Origin: Ereboglobus sp.
Lineage (GTDB): Bacteria; Verrucomicrobiota; Verrucomicrobiia; Opitutales; Opitutaceae
DNA: 64,000 nt
Direction: 5' to 3'
NCBI GenBank assembly: GCA_029974595.1
Contig: JARKRC010000062.1
Span: forward strand, 1 to 64,000
Part shown: positions 37,286 through 47,263 of the stretch, piece by piece
Layout of the letters: the number at the start of each line of letters is the position of its first letter
Position numbering within the stretch: the stretch's first letter is position 1
Translations under genes and position numbers: made by a program
Notes under the pieces: model-generated
What the model saw: only the letters and a program-made list of their open reading frames with translations
Database searches by the model: none
Told to the model about the DNA's origin: nothing

Positions 37286-37412
37286 GAATCAGGCTTTTAG
37301 TTTTTCCTCCCTAGATTTGTCAGAATAAGCACACTTTCGCAGATGTCCGCCCGATGCGTTTCACCGGCCTTACAGCGGAAAAGAACCGTTTGGGCTTCCC
37401 AAGGGCACGAAC
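37286..37412. other. Gap between convergent cargo genes
   Basis: No gene is convincing here. The sequence lies between the plus-strand gene ending at 37285 and the minus-strand small ORF ending at 37413. Its GC content is higher than that of the neighbouring cargo. Confidence 0.3.
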
Positions 37413-37586
37413 TCACCCCTCAAGGCGTGGGTGGGATTGAGTGGCTACTGGTGTTTTATGGCCGCCAAACAAAAGCAGAATATCGTTCATATCCAGCTCG
37501 TGCACCACATAATCTTTGCCCTTGTGTTTCTCATCGTAATACTCTTTCATGGCTTGCGTCAAATCCTGCTTTTCAATTATTCTCAT
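37413..37586 (-). CDS. 57-residue small ORF, transposon cargo
   Basis: The frame begins MRIIEKQDLTQAMKEYYDEK and includes VVHELDMNDILLLFGGHK, a protein-like amphipathic composition. It starts 27 bases after the stop of the next minus-strand gene (37613-37879), so the two may be one operon. No Shine-Dalgarno is obvious. Function unknown. Confidence 0.45.
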   Translation of the reverse strand: MRIIEKQDLTQAMKEYYDEKHKGKDYVVHELDMNDILLLFGGHKTPVATQSHPRLEG

Positions 37587-37612
37587 AACAATTATATTTA
37601 CTGCTGCTGTGT

Positions 37613-37879
37613 CTAACGCGATTCAATGACGCTATTCGATAAAAGACCTTCCTCTCGCGCTAAATCACAAAAGGCTTTAGCTTGCCAGTGCTCGCGATTT
37701 AGATTCATCATTTGCATCCAAGCTCCCATCGGTCGATTTTCCTCATCGTCCGCCAAGGAGCGAAGAAAAAGCACACTTCCATCTTCAAATCCTATATTAA
37801 GCATAGTTTCGTGATTGCTGCGTATAAAAGTGATTTTCTTATTCACTAGATTATTCAAAGATTTCTCTCTATCATTCAT
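37613..37879 (-). CDS. Hypothetical 88-residue protein, transposon cargo
   Basis: The protein reads as a small alpha/beta domain: KITFIRSNHETMLNIGFEDG then SVLFLRSLADDEE, with a helical C-terminus NREHWQAKAFCDLAREEGLL. It is not recognised. It is divergent from the gene at 37894 with only 14 bases between starts. Confidence 0.6.
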   Translation of the reverse strand: MNDREKSLNNLVNKKITFIRSNHETMLNIGFEDGSVLFLRSLADDEENRPMGAWMQMMNLNREHWQAKAFCDLAREEGLLSNSVIESR

Positions 37880-37893
37880 CTCGCGTTTTTTAT

Positions 37894-38112
37894 ATGGCTA
37901 CTCCTATTGACATTAACCCTCATTATTTTCAGGACTCAACTACCCTTCTTTGGGGATATTCGTGGTATTGTCCGTTTTGCGTTGAATCTGGGCCATTTGT
38001 TGGCGGCAATTCGGAAACTAAAGCGGGAATGATTCTTTCATGCAACATGGCGATTAACATGCACAAGCAAAAGGCTCCATGTGCGGAATATTGGAAGCCG
38101 AACCAGAGATAA
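37894..38112 (+). CDS. Hypothetical 72-residue protein, transposon cargo
   Basis: The small protein contains CPFC and two more Cys and may bind metal. It begins MATPIDINPHYFQD. It is the last gene before the right end of the transposon. Function unknown. Confidence 0.5.
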   Translation: MATPIDINPHYFQDSTTLLWGYSWYCPFCVESGPFVGGNSETKAGMILSCNMAINMHKQKAPCAEYWKPNQR

Positions 38113-38183
38113 AACCGCCCTTTTTTGCCAAAAACCATGCTAATTTTTACACCAATTCGGAGGTTTGGGGGAAGTTTTCCGAG

Positions 38184-38205
38184 GGTGATTAGGTATGTAG
38201 GTGCC
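38184..38205 (-). repeat. Right terminal inverted repeat of the transposon
   Basis: On the plus strand it reads GGTGATTAGGTATGTAGG then TGCC; inverted, it matches 30637-30658 at 20 of 22 positions. Confidence 0.88.
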
Positions 38206-38213
38206 TTTCTTTT
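38206..38213. repeat. Target-site duplication, right copy
   Basis: TTTCTTTT directly after the right terminal repeat, identical to 30629-30636. Confidence 0.88.
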
Positions 38214-39022
38214 TTGTCCATGTCGGGCGAAACGCGCTCCAATATGCTAAAATGAAATTGGTTTGGATTCCGAGACTTGAGTAAAATATTATCACCGTGC
38301 CCGCTGTCCGCATAATTTAGCCATCTTCCTAAAATATTATCATTGCCACAAGCAGAACCAATATAACCACTCCCATCCGAATCGTCGTGAATATAATAAA
38401 TGCCCCGCCACTGGGCAAGAATCGCTTTCCAGTGCACCGGCAAAATGTGGAGCTCCTGCCATGACAATGTTATATCGTTCCAAGCCGGCATCAATGTATT
38501 TAATGCGCTGTCTTCCAGTATTGAAAGAAATGGCATATCGTTTTGATGCGCCCTCCGCCACCAAGACCTGTCGGGTGGCGGCCACCCTATAATTAATTTT
38601 CCTTTCCAGTGGCAATAATTATCCATCAAGTTCAAATTAAAATATAAAACTGTTGGGCGTGCGTCCTCTTTCGTAAAGCCAATCATATTAAAATCATTCG
38701 TTAACTTTATGAATTCCGGCATTTTCCAGTATTGTCTATATGAAATAGGTTTTGCTGATTCGATTTTGTAAAGTCCTGTAAATAATGCCTTTCCTGCGCC
38801 ATGTCGGATGAATGACGCAATATAGCCGATGCCGATAAGTTTCGCCATCGTTCGTTCCAGCAGACGAGGTTGTGTTTGCTGATATGCATTGAATAAATCA
38901 GGCTTCTCGCTTGCAAGCCATGGCAAAACTTTATTGAGTTTGGGTTCAGAAGGACGATGCCGCAACATTATTACATGTTTTGGGTTTATTCCGGCCTTTT
39001 GCAGCAAATCGTTGAAATTCAT
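38206..39022 (-). pseudogene. GIY-YIG nuclease gene, N-terminal part, cut by the transposon
   Basis: The fragment encodes about 272 native residues, then reads into the transposon end (RHLHT stop at 38189). The first 200 residues are not recognised. The C-terminal part is a GIY-YIG domain: GIYYIHDDSDGSGYIGSACG, then ILGRWLNYADSGHGDN and FHFSILERVSPDMDKKE. The rest of the gene lies at 30558-30628; together they give 295 residues with no frame break, which suggests recent insertion. The gene is itself AT-rich, so it was probably acquired before the transposon came in. Confidence 0.87.
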
Positions 39023-39128
39023 ATTATATATAAATTGGGATTAGAGGTGGATTTGGCAAAGGGGCGATGCGAGATATGTGGCTTTGTTGTTGTCGATTCG
39101 TATGGGAATTGAAACCCAAGCCCCGCGT

Positions 39129-39416
39129 TTACCGTATCGTGAATCCCCTGAACTCCGGGGCGCGGCGTGTTGGGTGGCGCTCGGTTTTGCGGATGTAACC
39201 GTGCATGCGTTCTTCGAGGGCGGTGATGAAGGCTTTGACTTCGGATTCGCGGCCTTCGGCTTCGAGTTGGACGCGTCCGTCGAGGAGATTGCTGACGTAT
39301 CCGGCGACCTCGTATTCGCGCGCGACCTGCATCGTCGTATAGCGGAAGCCCACGCCTTGGACGTGCCCGGCAAAATAGACGGTTTCGTGATACGTGATGT
39401 CGGGGGAAACGGACAT
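39129..39416 (-). CDS. acyP: Acylphosphatase
   Basis: The 95-residue enzyme hydrolyses acyl phosphates. The phosphate loop is GHVQGVGFRYTT with the catalytic Arg, and the catalytic Asn lies in GYVSNLLDGRVQLEAEG. Length is normal. ATG 39416 (MSVSPDITYHE) was chosen over a longer frame that overlaps the start of the next gene's 3' end. It lies 55 bases after comM on the same strand. Confidence 0.93.
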   Translation of the reverse strand: MSVSPDITYHETVYFAGHVQGVGFRYTTMQVAREYEVAGYVSNLLDGRVQLEAEGRESEVKAFITALEERMHGYIRKTERHPTRRAPEFRGFTIR

Positions 39417-39471
39417 GCGGGCGTTTATGATGAGGTTTTTTCGCGGGGCAAGACAGGGTTGCGCATGAAGC

Positions 39472-41016
<1,545 letters not shown>

Positions 41017-41047
41017 GGCGTTGTTGGAGGGGGCGAGGGGCGGGCGA

Positions 41048-41092
41048 CTTAAATCGGGTCAAGTCGAGCGGAGTCGGTTTGAGTCGAAAGTT
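41048..41092. repeat. TTTAAGTCGA-type repeat tract upstream of comM
   Basis: Copies of the form CGACTTAAATCGGGTCAAGT and AGTCGGTTTGAGTCG lie between comM and the HD gene; related to 12320-12412 and 44843-44890. Confidence 0.55.
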
Positions 41093-41093
41093 T

Positions 41094-41969
41094 TCAGCGA
41101 AGTGAGGGCGTTTCCTGGCGATTGGGCTTTTTCAGGCCTTTCTCGATGCGCGCGATGTTGGCCTCGACGGCGTCGATGTAGGCGTTGGGGCCGCCGGGGT
41201 AGGGGCGGGCAAGGAAATGATAGATGCCGAGCAGCTCGCGTTCGAGGCGCGGGAGGACGTAGTTGCGCCAGAAGACGGGTGTGTCGGCAATGAGTTCGTC
41301 GGCACTGTTGAAGCGGCGTTGCGCGCGGGCGACATTGGCGTAGTCGTCGGACTCCTTGAGTTCGTCGAAGAGGCGGGGAAGCGATTCGGGATAGCCGGGG
41401 GCGGCCATTTGCCCGAGGTAATCGGCCGTGGTGACGGCGCATCCGAGGATGCCTTCGATGGGTTCCTGAAAACAGAAATGATCCGAGCCTTGCGTGCAGG
41501 CGGTGCAGCGGATCATCGCGAGGATACTGTCGATTTCGGCAAGCGTCACCCCGTGTTGCGGGAGGTAGGATGACGCGTAGGAGCAACTGCGCAGGACATG
41601 CGTGAAAGTGTATTTGGCGCCGGTGCCCTGCGTGTCGCCCCGGAGTTTGAGGTAGCCGGTGTCATGGAAAAGGACGGCGGTTGCGCCGAGTTCGTATTGA
41701 CGCGGCGTGAGGCGCGGCTCAATGCCCGAGAGATGCCAGCCCTCCATGATTTTGTTGTAACAAAGCAGCACCTGGAAAGTGTGCTGGAGATTATGATAGG
41801 GAGTGTCGCTGGCCTGATAGTTGAGGTAGCGCCCCTCAAACATGGCTTGCACATCGTTGAAAACATCCGGGCCAACAGAAGGCGACGCATTGGGAAACAT
41901 GCGCTTGAAGCTCGCATGCATGATGGCGTCCACTTCGTGTGCTTTTGGCTGCTCGAAACCGCTGTTCAT
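41094..41969 (-). CDS. HD-domain phosphohydrolase-like protein
   Basis: The 291-residue protein shows HD/PDEase-type metal motifs: YHNLQHTFQVLLCYNKI supplies His residues and TAVLFHDTGYLKLRGDT the His-Asp pair. A Cys-rich loop (IRCTACTQGSDHFCFQEP) follows. Such proteins hydrolyse nucleotides or cyclic nucleotides, but no specific substrate can be named. It starts with MNSGFEQPKAHEVDA. It is divergent from coaE. Confidence 0.75.
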   Translation of the reverse strand: MNSGFEQPKAHEVDAIMHASFKRMFPNASPSVGPDVFNDVQAMFEGRYLNYQASDTPYHNLQHTFQVLLCYNKIMEGWHLSGIEPRLTPRQYELGATAVLFHDTGYLKLRGDTQGTGAKYTFTHVLRSCSYASSYLPQHGVTLAEIDSILAMIRCTACTQGSDHFCFQEPIEGILGCAVTTADYLGQMAAPGYPESLPRLFDELKESDDYANVARAQRRFNSADELIADTPVFWRNYVLPRLERELLGIYHFLARPYPGGPNAYIDAVEANIARIEKGLKKPNRQETPSLR

Positions 41970-42081
41970 GAGGGATGTGTCGGAGTGTTAAATGCAAACA
42001 ACAGACGCCTTGCAATAAAAGTATTTGCCGCAACCTGTGTTTTTCTGTCTGTATCCCATAAAATAACTCAGTGCATATCAC

Positions 42082-42678
42082 ATGGTTCTAGGCATCACAG
42101 GCGGAATGGGTTGCGGCAAGTCAACGGCGGCGCGCATGTTCGAGGAATTGGGATTTCGGCGGATCGATTCCGACGCGCTTGTGCGTGACCGCGTGCTGGT
42201 CATGCGGGAGGTTGTTGCGCAGGCGAAACGGCGCTTCGGAGCGGGCGTGCTGGCTGTGGATGCGGCGGGCTGCGAGCGCATCGACCGGGCCGCGCTTGCG
42301 AAAGTGATTTTTGCCGACGAGGCGAAGCGGCTGGAGTGGGAGGATGTCGTCCTGCCGCGCCTGTATGTACTTTGGCGCGAGTTGCTGGATGGCGATCCGC
42401 AGGCGCGCTGGGTCGTGGAAGCGCCGCTGCTTTATGAAAAAGGCCTTGAAAAAGGGTTTGATTTCGTCGTCTGCGTCGCCTCATCTAGCGCAACTCAGTT
42501 TGCCCGGTTGGCAGGGCGCGGTGTTTCCCACACGCTCGCCGGGCAGCGAATTTCCAAGCAATTGCCCTTGGCTCAAAAAATAGAAAAATCCGACTTCGTG
42601 TTGTCCAACGACGGCAGCACGGATTTCCTTCGCGAACAGATCATACATCTGGCGGCGCGCCTCGTCGCGCGCGGCTGA
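42082..42678 (+). CDS. coaE: Dephospho-CoA kinase
   Basis: The 198-residue enzyme catalyses the last step of coenzyme A synthesis. The P-loop is GITGGMGCGKSTAARMFEELG at the N-terminus, IDSDALVRD carries the conserved Asp, and EAPLLYEKGLEKGFDFVV is a family strand. The C-terminal ISKQLPLAQKIEKSDFVLSN is typical. Length is normal. It stands before rho without overlap. Confidence 0.94.
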   Translation: MVLGITGGMGCGKSTAARMFEELGFRRIDSDALVRDRVLVMREVVAQAKRRFGAGVLAVDAAGCERIDRAALAKVIFADEAKRLEWEDVVLPRLYVLWRELLDGDPQARWVVEAPLLYEKGLEKGFDFVVCVASSSATQFARLAGRGVSHTLAGQRISKQLPLAQKIEKSDFVLSNDGSTDFLREQIIHLAARLVARG

Positions 42679-42807
42679 GCAGCGACTCCTGTCCCGAGGA
42701 AACCCAACACGCGCGAAGCAAACCCACGGCGCTTTTTTTTTCATTCATCACGCCGGTGATCCCCCGGCAAACCTTATCATAATTTTTCATCCATCATTCT
42801 TACCATC

Positions 42808-44838
42808 ATGGCAAAAACCACCAAGCCAACCGGCAGCGAAACACCCGCGCCAAAACGCAAACCCGGACGCCCGCCGCGCGCCAAAAAAACAGCCGGGCCC
42901 GCCCCGGAGCTCGCGCCCGTTCTCGAAACACCCGCCGTCGCCGAACCCGCGCCCGAGCCCATTAAAAAACGCGCCACGCGCACACGCACGAAAAAAAGCG
43001 CCGCCGCCAGCGCCACTGCCGAGCTTCCCCTCATGAACGAAGAGCCCGCGTCCGCCGCCACGGCGATCGAGGATGCCCCCGGGGCAAAGGAACGCGAAAC
43101 CTTCACGCCTGCCGCGCAGACCGAACCCGCGTCCGAAGACGATTCCCGCGAAGTCGCGCATGAAGCCGACGAATCCGTCTCGTCCACCTCCGGCACCGAT
43201 CAGGCCTCGGCAAACGCCGCCGCTGACTCAAGCGTGGCGCCCGCCGAGCCGCAACAACAGCCACAGGAAGACGGCGCGAGTGAAACCGGCGGCGCGCCCT
43301 CCCAACAGCAAGGCCAGGGTCAGCAGCAGCCCTACGAATCTTACTGGAAGCGCATCAAGCGCGAGAAAAAGGAAAAGAAAGCCCGCAAGTGGGCCGAGCA
43401 ACAATCCCGCCAGCAACAGCATGGCGGCGGAGGCCAGCAACACGGCAAGCACCCGCAGCAGCCGCCTCCGCCAAGCCTAGCCCCAGTCTACGGCGACCTT
43501 CCCGCGCCCGACCGCTTCGCCGACCTCGCCGCGCTCGATGCGCTCGCCTCCGAAATCGCCGACAACATCGCCGGCCACGAGCCGATCCATCTCGAAAAAC
43601 TCTACGCGCTCACGCTCGCCGAGCTCACCGCCGAGGCGCGCCGCCGCAATGCCGTCTTCGAGGGCGCGCCGAACCGCAAGCAACTCATCGCCGCCATCTT
43701 CAAGGCCGCCGCCGCGCAGAAAATTCCGCTCCTCGACAACGGCTACATCGACCTCACCGACCGCGGCCACGGCTTCATCGTTCACGAATCGGTGAACTAC
43801 CGCCTGTATCCGGAAAACGCATACCTGCCCGAAAGCCTCGTCAAACGCTACGGTCTCAAACGCGGACACCAGGTGCAGGTGCTCGTGCAGGTTCCCCGTG
43901 AAAACGAACGCTGCCCCTCCGTCGTGAAAATAAACCACGTCATGGGCATGCCCCCCGATGAAATCTCGAAAACCGTGCCCTTCGAGGAACTCACGCCCTA
44001 CTATCCGCTCAAGCGCATCCTCCTCGAAGCGCCCGATGTTCACAAGGACGTCTCCATGCGCGCCGTGGACATCCTCACGCCCATCGGCTTCGGCCAGCGC
44101 GGCCTCATCGTCGCTCCGCCCCGCACCGGCAAGACGATCCTCCTCCAAAACATGGCCAACTCCATCTCGGCCAATTTCCCCGACGTGCACCTCATCATCC
44201 TGCTCGTCGATGAACGCCCCGAGGAAGTCACCGACTTCAAGCGCCACACCAAGGGCGAAATCGTCTCCTCCACCTTCGACGAATCGCCGGAAAGTCACGT
44301 GCACGCCGCCGAAATGGTCGGCGAAAAAGCCCGCCGCATGGTCGAGCAAGGCCGTCATGTCGTGATCCTCCTCGACTCCATCACTCGCCTCGCCCGCGCC
44401 TACAACGCCCTCGCCTCGAACTCCGGCAAAATCATGTCCGGCGGCATGGAGGCCACCGCGCTTCAAAAACCGAAACGCTTCTTCGGCGCCGCGCGCAACA
44501 TCGAAGGCGGCGGCTCGCTCACCATCATGGGCACCGCGCTCATCGACACCGGCAGCCGCATGGACGAAGTCATCTTCGAGGAATTCAAGGGCACCGGCAA
44601 CATGGAGCTGCACCTCGACCGCGGCCTCGTTGACAAACGCATCTTCCCCGCAATCAACATGGACCGTTCCGGCACGCGCAAGGAGGAGCTCATTTACCAC
44701 CCCGACGAAATGCTTCGCATCTACGGCCTCCGCCGCGCCATGCAGGGCATCCCGCCCATCGACGCGATGGAAATGTTCCTCCAGCGCCTCAAGAAAACAA
44801 AAACCAACGCCGAATTCCTCATGGGTCTCAATCGTTGA
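42808..44838 (+). CDS. rho: Transcription termination factor Rho with long N-terminal extension
   Basis: The 676-residue RNA helicase ends transcription. The core starts near residue 235 ([15 protein letters not shown], Rho N-domain), followed by the RNA-binding cold-shock-like region ([19 protein letters not shown]) and the ATPase with Walker [15 protein letters not shown] (about 436) and Walker [17 protein letters not shown]. Residues 1-230 are a low-complexity, Ala/Pro/Glu/Gln-rich extension with poly-Gln patches and a basic [11 protein letters not shown] stretch. Such insertions occur in several phyla and may drive phase separation or autoregulation. Confidence 0.97.
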   Translation: MAKTTKPTGSETPAPKRKPGRPPRAKKTAGPAPELAPVLETPAVAEPAPEPIKKRATRTRTKKSAAASATAELPLMNEEPASAATAIEDAPGAKERETFTPAAQTEPASEDDSREVAHEADESVSSTSGTDQASANAAADSSVAPAEPQQQPQEDGASETGGAPSQQQGQGQQQPYESYWKRIKREKKEKKARKWAEQQSRQQQHGGGGQQHGKHPQQPPPPSLAPVYGDLPAPDRFADLAALDALASEIADNIAGHEPIHLEKLYALTLAELTAEARRRNAVFEGAPNRKQLIAAIFKAAAAQKIPLLDNGYIDLTDRGHGFIVHESVNYRLYPENAYLPESLVKRYGLKRGHQVQVLVQVPRENERCPSVVKINHVMGMPPDEISKTVPFEELTPYYPLKRILLEAPDVHKDVSMRAVDILTPIGFGQRGLIVAPPRTGKTILLQNMANSISANFPDVHLIILLVDERPEEVTDFKRHTKGEIVSSTFDESPESHVHAAEMVGEKARRMVEQGRHVVILLDSITRLARAYNALASNSGKIMSGGMEATALQKPKRFFGAARNIEGGGSLTIMGTALIDTGSRMDEVIFEEFKGTGNMELHLDRGLVDKRIFPAINMDRSGTRKEELIYHPDEMLRIYGLRRAMQGIPPIDAMEMFLQRLKKTKTNAEFLMGLNR

Positions 44839-44842
44839 AAAA

Positions 44843-44890
44843 TCTCGACTTAAATGGACTCACATCGACTTAAACCGATTTAAGTCGCCC
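44843..44890. repeat. TTTAAGTCGA-type repeat tract between rho and parA
   Basis: TCTCGACTTAAATGGACTCA and CATCGACTTAAACCGATTTA lie in tandem; same family as 12320-12412 and 41048-41092. Confidence 0.55.
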
Positions 44891-44907
44891 CGTCTTACAA
44901 CACACCA

Positions 44908-45735
44908 ATGCGAACCACAGTCTTCACCATCGCGAATCAAAAAGGCGGCGTGGGCAAAACCACCACGGCCGTCAACCTTGCCGCCGCGCTTGCCGACAAA
45001 AAAATCCCCACGCTCCTTGTCGATCTCGATCCGCAGGCCAACGCCACCAGCGCCATCGGCGTTGAAAAGCAGCAGGGCAAAAGCCTCTACGATCCGCTCT
45101 TCGGCGAAGGCTCCGCGCTGGACATGATCGTCGGCACCCCGGTGAAAAACCTCTGGCTTGTTCCGAGCGAGGAAGACATCGCCGCCGCCGAGGTGGAGCT
45201 CGCGCAAACCGAAAATTACCTCGCCCGCCTGCGCTCCACACTCGAACCGGTGAAAAACTCCGGACGCTTTCGCGCCATCATACTCGATTGTCCGCCCGCG
45301 CTCGGCATGCTCTCGATGAACGGACTCGCCGCCGCCGATCACCTCATCATCACGCTCCAATGCGAATACCTGGCGCTCGAAGGCCTCGGCCAGATTTTGC
45401 GCAACCTCGACCGCATCAAGAACGCCGGCATCAACCACGCCCTCGATCTCGGCGGAATCGTGATGACCATGTATGACATGCGCACCAATCTCTCGCGACA
45501 GGTCGTGGACGAGGTGCGAAAGCATTTTCCCGATAAAATTTTCAACACGGTCATTCCGCGCACCGTGCGTCTCAGCGAAGCGCCGAGCTTCGGCAAAACG
45601 ATCTTCGAATACGACCCGCTCTCGCCCGGCGCCACCGCCTACAAGAACCTCGCGAAGGAGCTCGCCGCCCGCTTCGAGCTCGCCGAGTCGAAGCAGCCGC
45701 AAGCCCCCGCTTCCACGCCGCCCGCCGCCGCCTGA
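44908..45735 (+). CDS. parA: ParA/Soj-family chromosome-partitioning ATPase
   Basis: The 275-residue ATPase has the deviant Walker A IANQKGGVGKTTTAVNLA (about residue 8-25), the Walker A-prime DLDPQANATSAIG, and ILDCPPALGMLSMNGLAAAD (Walker B). The end APSFGKTIFEYDPLSPGATAY is typical of chromosomal Soj. A Pro/Ala tail extends it by about 15 residues. No parB is adjacent, which is unusual for a chromosomal parA. Confidence 0.93.
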   Translation: MRTTVFTIANQKGGVGKTTTAVNLAAALADKKIPTLLVDLDPQANATSAIGVEKQQGKSLYDPLFGEGSALDMIVGTPVKNLWLVPSEEDIAAAEVELAQTENYLARLRSTLEPVKNSGRFRAIILDCPPALGMLSMNGLAAADHLIITLQCEYLALEGLGQILRNLDRIKNAGINHALDLGGIVMTMYDMRTNLSRQVVDEVRKHFPDKIFNTVIPRTVRLSEAPSFGKTIFEYDPLSPGATAYKNLAKELAARFELAESKQPQAPASTPPAAA

Positions 45736-45747
45736 GCCTGCGCGCTC

Positions 45748-47106
45748 TCACGCTAGATCGGAGGCCGGCTCGAAGCCGAGCCACCGGTCGAGCCACGCGA
45801 ACGCATGACGTCGCGCCACGGGCGGAAAACCGTGGCCGCCTGCAAACGTAAACCACCCGAAACAATCGCCCGCGCCGATTGCGGCAAGGTTGGCGGCGAG
45901 TTTGTCCGGTTTGATCCGGTGGTGAAAATCGTAATACGCCATCGTCCTGTCGTAGCCGGCTCTTTCCTGCCGCGCCCTGACCACGCCGGGTAGCCCCGGC
46001 GCATCGACCCAGTTCATGTAAACCTTCGCCGTTTCGAGGCATTTGGGCATGAGCCGGTGGCTGTAAAACTCCCACTCGCTGGAGATGACCAGCAGCGGGC
46101 GCGGCGCGACCATCATCATCAACTCATCGAAATCCACCGGAACCGGCAGCTTGGGATCATCGACATAACGGCGGTATTTTTTTATATAAATGACCGGGCC
46201 GCTGTTGGTCGGCGCGTCAAAGCCGAAACGCCGCTGCGCCTCGGCGCTGTTGTTTTGCGGATCGCCTTTTTTCCACGGCTCCCATGATCCGGGCTTGCGC
46301 GCCCAATGTTGCGAGGGCCGGTGCCAGTCGAGGACGCCGCCGTTGCTCACGGTGGCCGTGATGCGCTCCTCGAATGCGGCGGCGAACACCGCCGTGTGCC
46401 CGCCCAGCGACCAGCCCGTGCAGCCGATCTGTTTGTGGTCCACGAAATCGAGCGTCTGGAGAAAATCGACGCTGCGCATGATGTCCCACGTGTTTTTCCC
46501 GACATACGACCACTCGGGATGACGCTTGTAGAAAGCGCGCGTGTCCATGACCCGCCCTCCCGGCTCGACGCGCTCGCCGTCTCCCAGCAAGTCGATGCTC
46601 AGCGTGATGTAGCCGTGACGCGAGAGTTCGAGCGCGGCGGCGCGCCCCTGATATGGCTCAGTGGGAGGATCCTGCGGGCGGCGTCCCGCGAGCCCCACGA
46701 CGCTGTCCTTGCCCGAGCCAAACGTCGTGCTGTGAATGCAAATGATGGCCGGCGTCTTTTTGCCTTTCGCGCTGTCGGGCACGAGCAGCCATGCCGTGAC
46801 GCGGTCGCCCGGCTCGGTTTGAAAACTGACATGGTGGCGGGTGATGCCGTTTTCATGGGCGACCTTCCGCATGACGGGTTTCAACGGCGGAATTTCGGAT
46901 GGAAACTCCCCGAGCAAATCGAGCCATGCGCGCTCGATTTTTTTCCGGTGCGCCGGCCATGCGCTGCCGTCGCCGGAATGCGTTTTTCCCGGCGCGCCGG
47001 GTTTGCCCTGTGCGTCCGCGGGCGAGGGAAGGAGGGCTCCCGCGGCAGCAGCTCCGCTGAGCGCGATCATTTTTCGGCGGGATAGACGGGATTGGGAGCG
47101 GGACAT
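45748..47106 (-). CDS. Exported alpha/beta hydrolase (dienelactone hydrolase / acetyl xylan esterase-like)
   Basis: The 452-residue protein begins SRSQSRLSRRKMIALSGAAA, a Tat-like signal with RRKM and a short hydrophobic core, so it is probably exported. The nucleophile elbow is GCTGWSLGGHTAVFAAAFEE (GxSxG). The start was set at 47106, since upstream sequence is poor. Many planctomycete and verrucomicrobial relatives are secreted esterases or sulfatase-associated hydrolases. It converges with parA. Confidence 0.82.
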   Translation of the reverse strand: MSRSQSRLSRRKMIALSGAAAAGALLPSPADAQGKPGAPGKTHSGDGSAWPAHRKKIERAWLDLLGEFPSEIPPLKPVMRKVAHENGITRHHVSFQTEPGDRVTAWLLVPDSAKGKKTPAIICIHSTTFGSGKDSVVGLAGRRPQDPPTEPYQGRAAALELSRHGYITLSIDLLGDGERVEPGGRVMDTRAFYKRHPEWSYVGKNTWDIMRSVDFLQTLDFVDHKQIGCTGWSLGGHTAVFAAAFEERITATVSNGGVLDWHRPSQHWARKPGSWEPWKKGDPQNNSAEAQRRFGFDAPTNSGPVIYIKKYRRYVDDPKLPVPVDFDELMMMVAPRPLLVISSEWEFYSHRLMPKCLETAKVYMNWVDAPGLPGVVRARQERAGYDRTMAYYDFHHRIKPDKLAANLAAIGAGDCFGWFTFAGGHGFPPVARRHAFAWLDRWLGFEPASDLA

Positions 47107-47212
47107 GGCGAGGCGAAAAGGAGGATGGCAACCCAAACCGCCCGCGCGCCCGCAGGCAAACATTTCATGGCAAACCCAACCTCACGCTTGACCCCCGCGC
47201 GCCCGCCGCGCC

Positions 47213-47252
47213 CAATCGAAAATCCAGAATCAAAAATCGAAAAATTTCCATT
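47213..47252. repeat. AATCGAAAATCCAGAATC-type repeat before ABC-2 permease
   Basis: The tract CCAATCGAAAATCCAGAATC, continuing AAAAATCGAAAAA, matches an arm of the repeat at 28463-28575 and sits 12 bases before a permease start codon. Confidence 0.5.
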
Positions 47253-47263
47253 CTTTCCGCTCC

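Larger units (their letters stand above)
30637..38205. mobile_element. 7569-bp IS1595-type transposon with cargo genes
   Basis: The ends are 22-base inverted repeats with 20 matches: GGCACCTACATACCT plus CATTACC on the left (30637-30658), and the inverse ending AGGTATGTAGGTGCC on the right (38184-38205). Partial similarity continues inward (ACCCT then AAA). Perfect 8-bp TTTCTTTT duplications flank it. Inside are an IS1595/ISXO2-type transposase remnant, a TnpB insertion, an XRE regulator and about nine cargo reading frames. The interior is visibly AT-richer than the chromosome. It is inserted in a GIY-YIG nuclease gene. The transposase lacks its N-terminus, so the element may now be immobile on its own. 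Confidence 0.9.

Noticed and set aside
37343-37588. 81-residue plus-strand frame
   Set aside because: It is opposite the better small frame 37413-37586 and has no protein-like pattern or ribosome-binding site.
44908-45735. ParA as sign of an integrated plasmid
   Set aside because: The flanks are rho and chromosomal genes, and base composition matches the surroundings.
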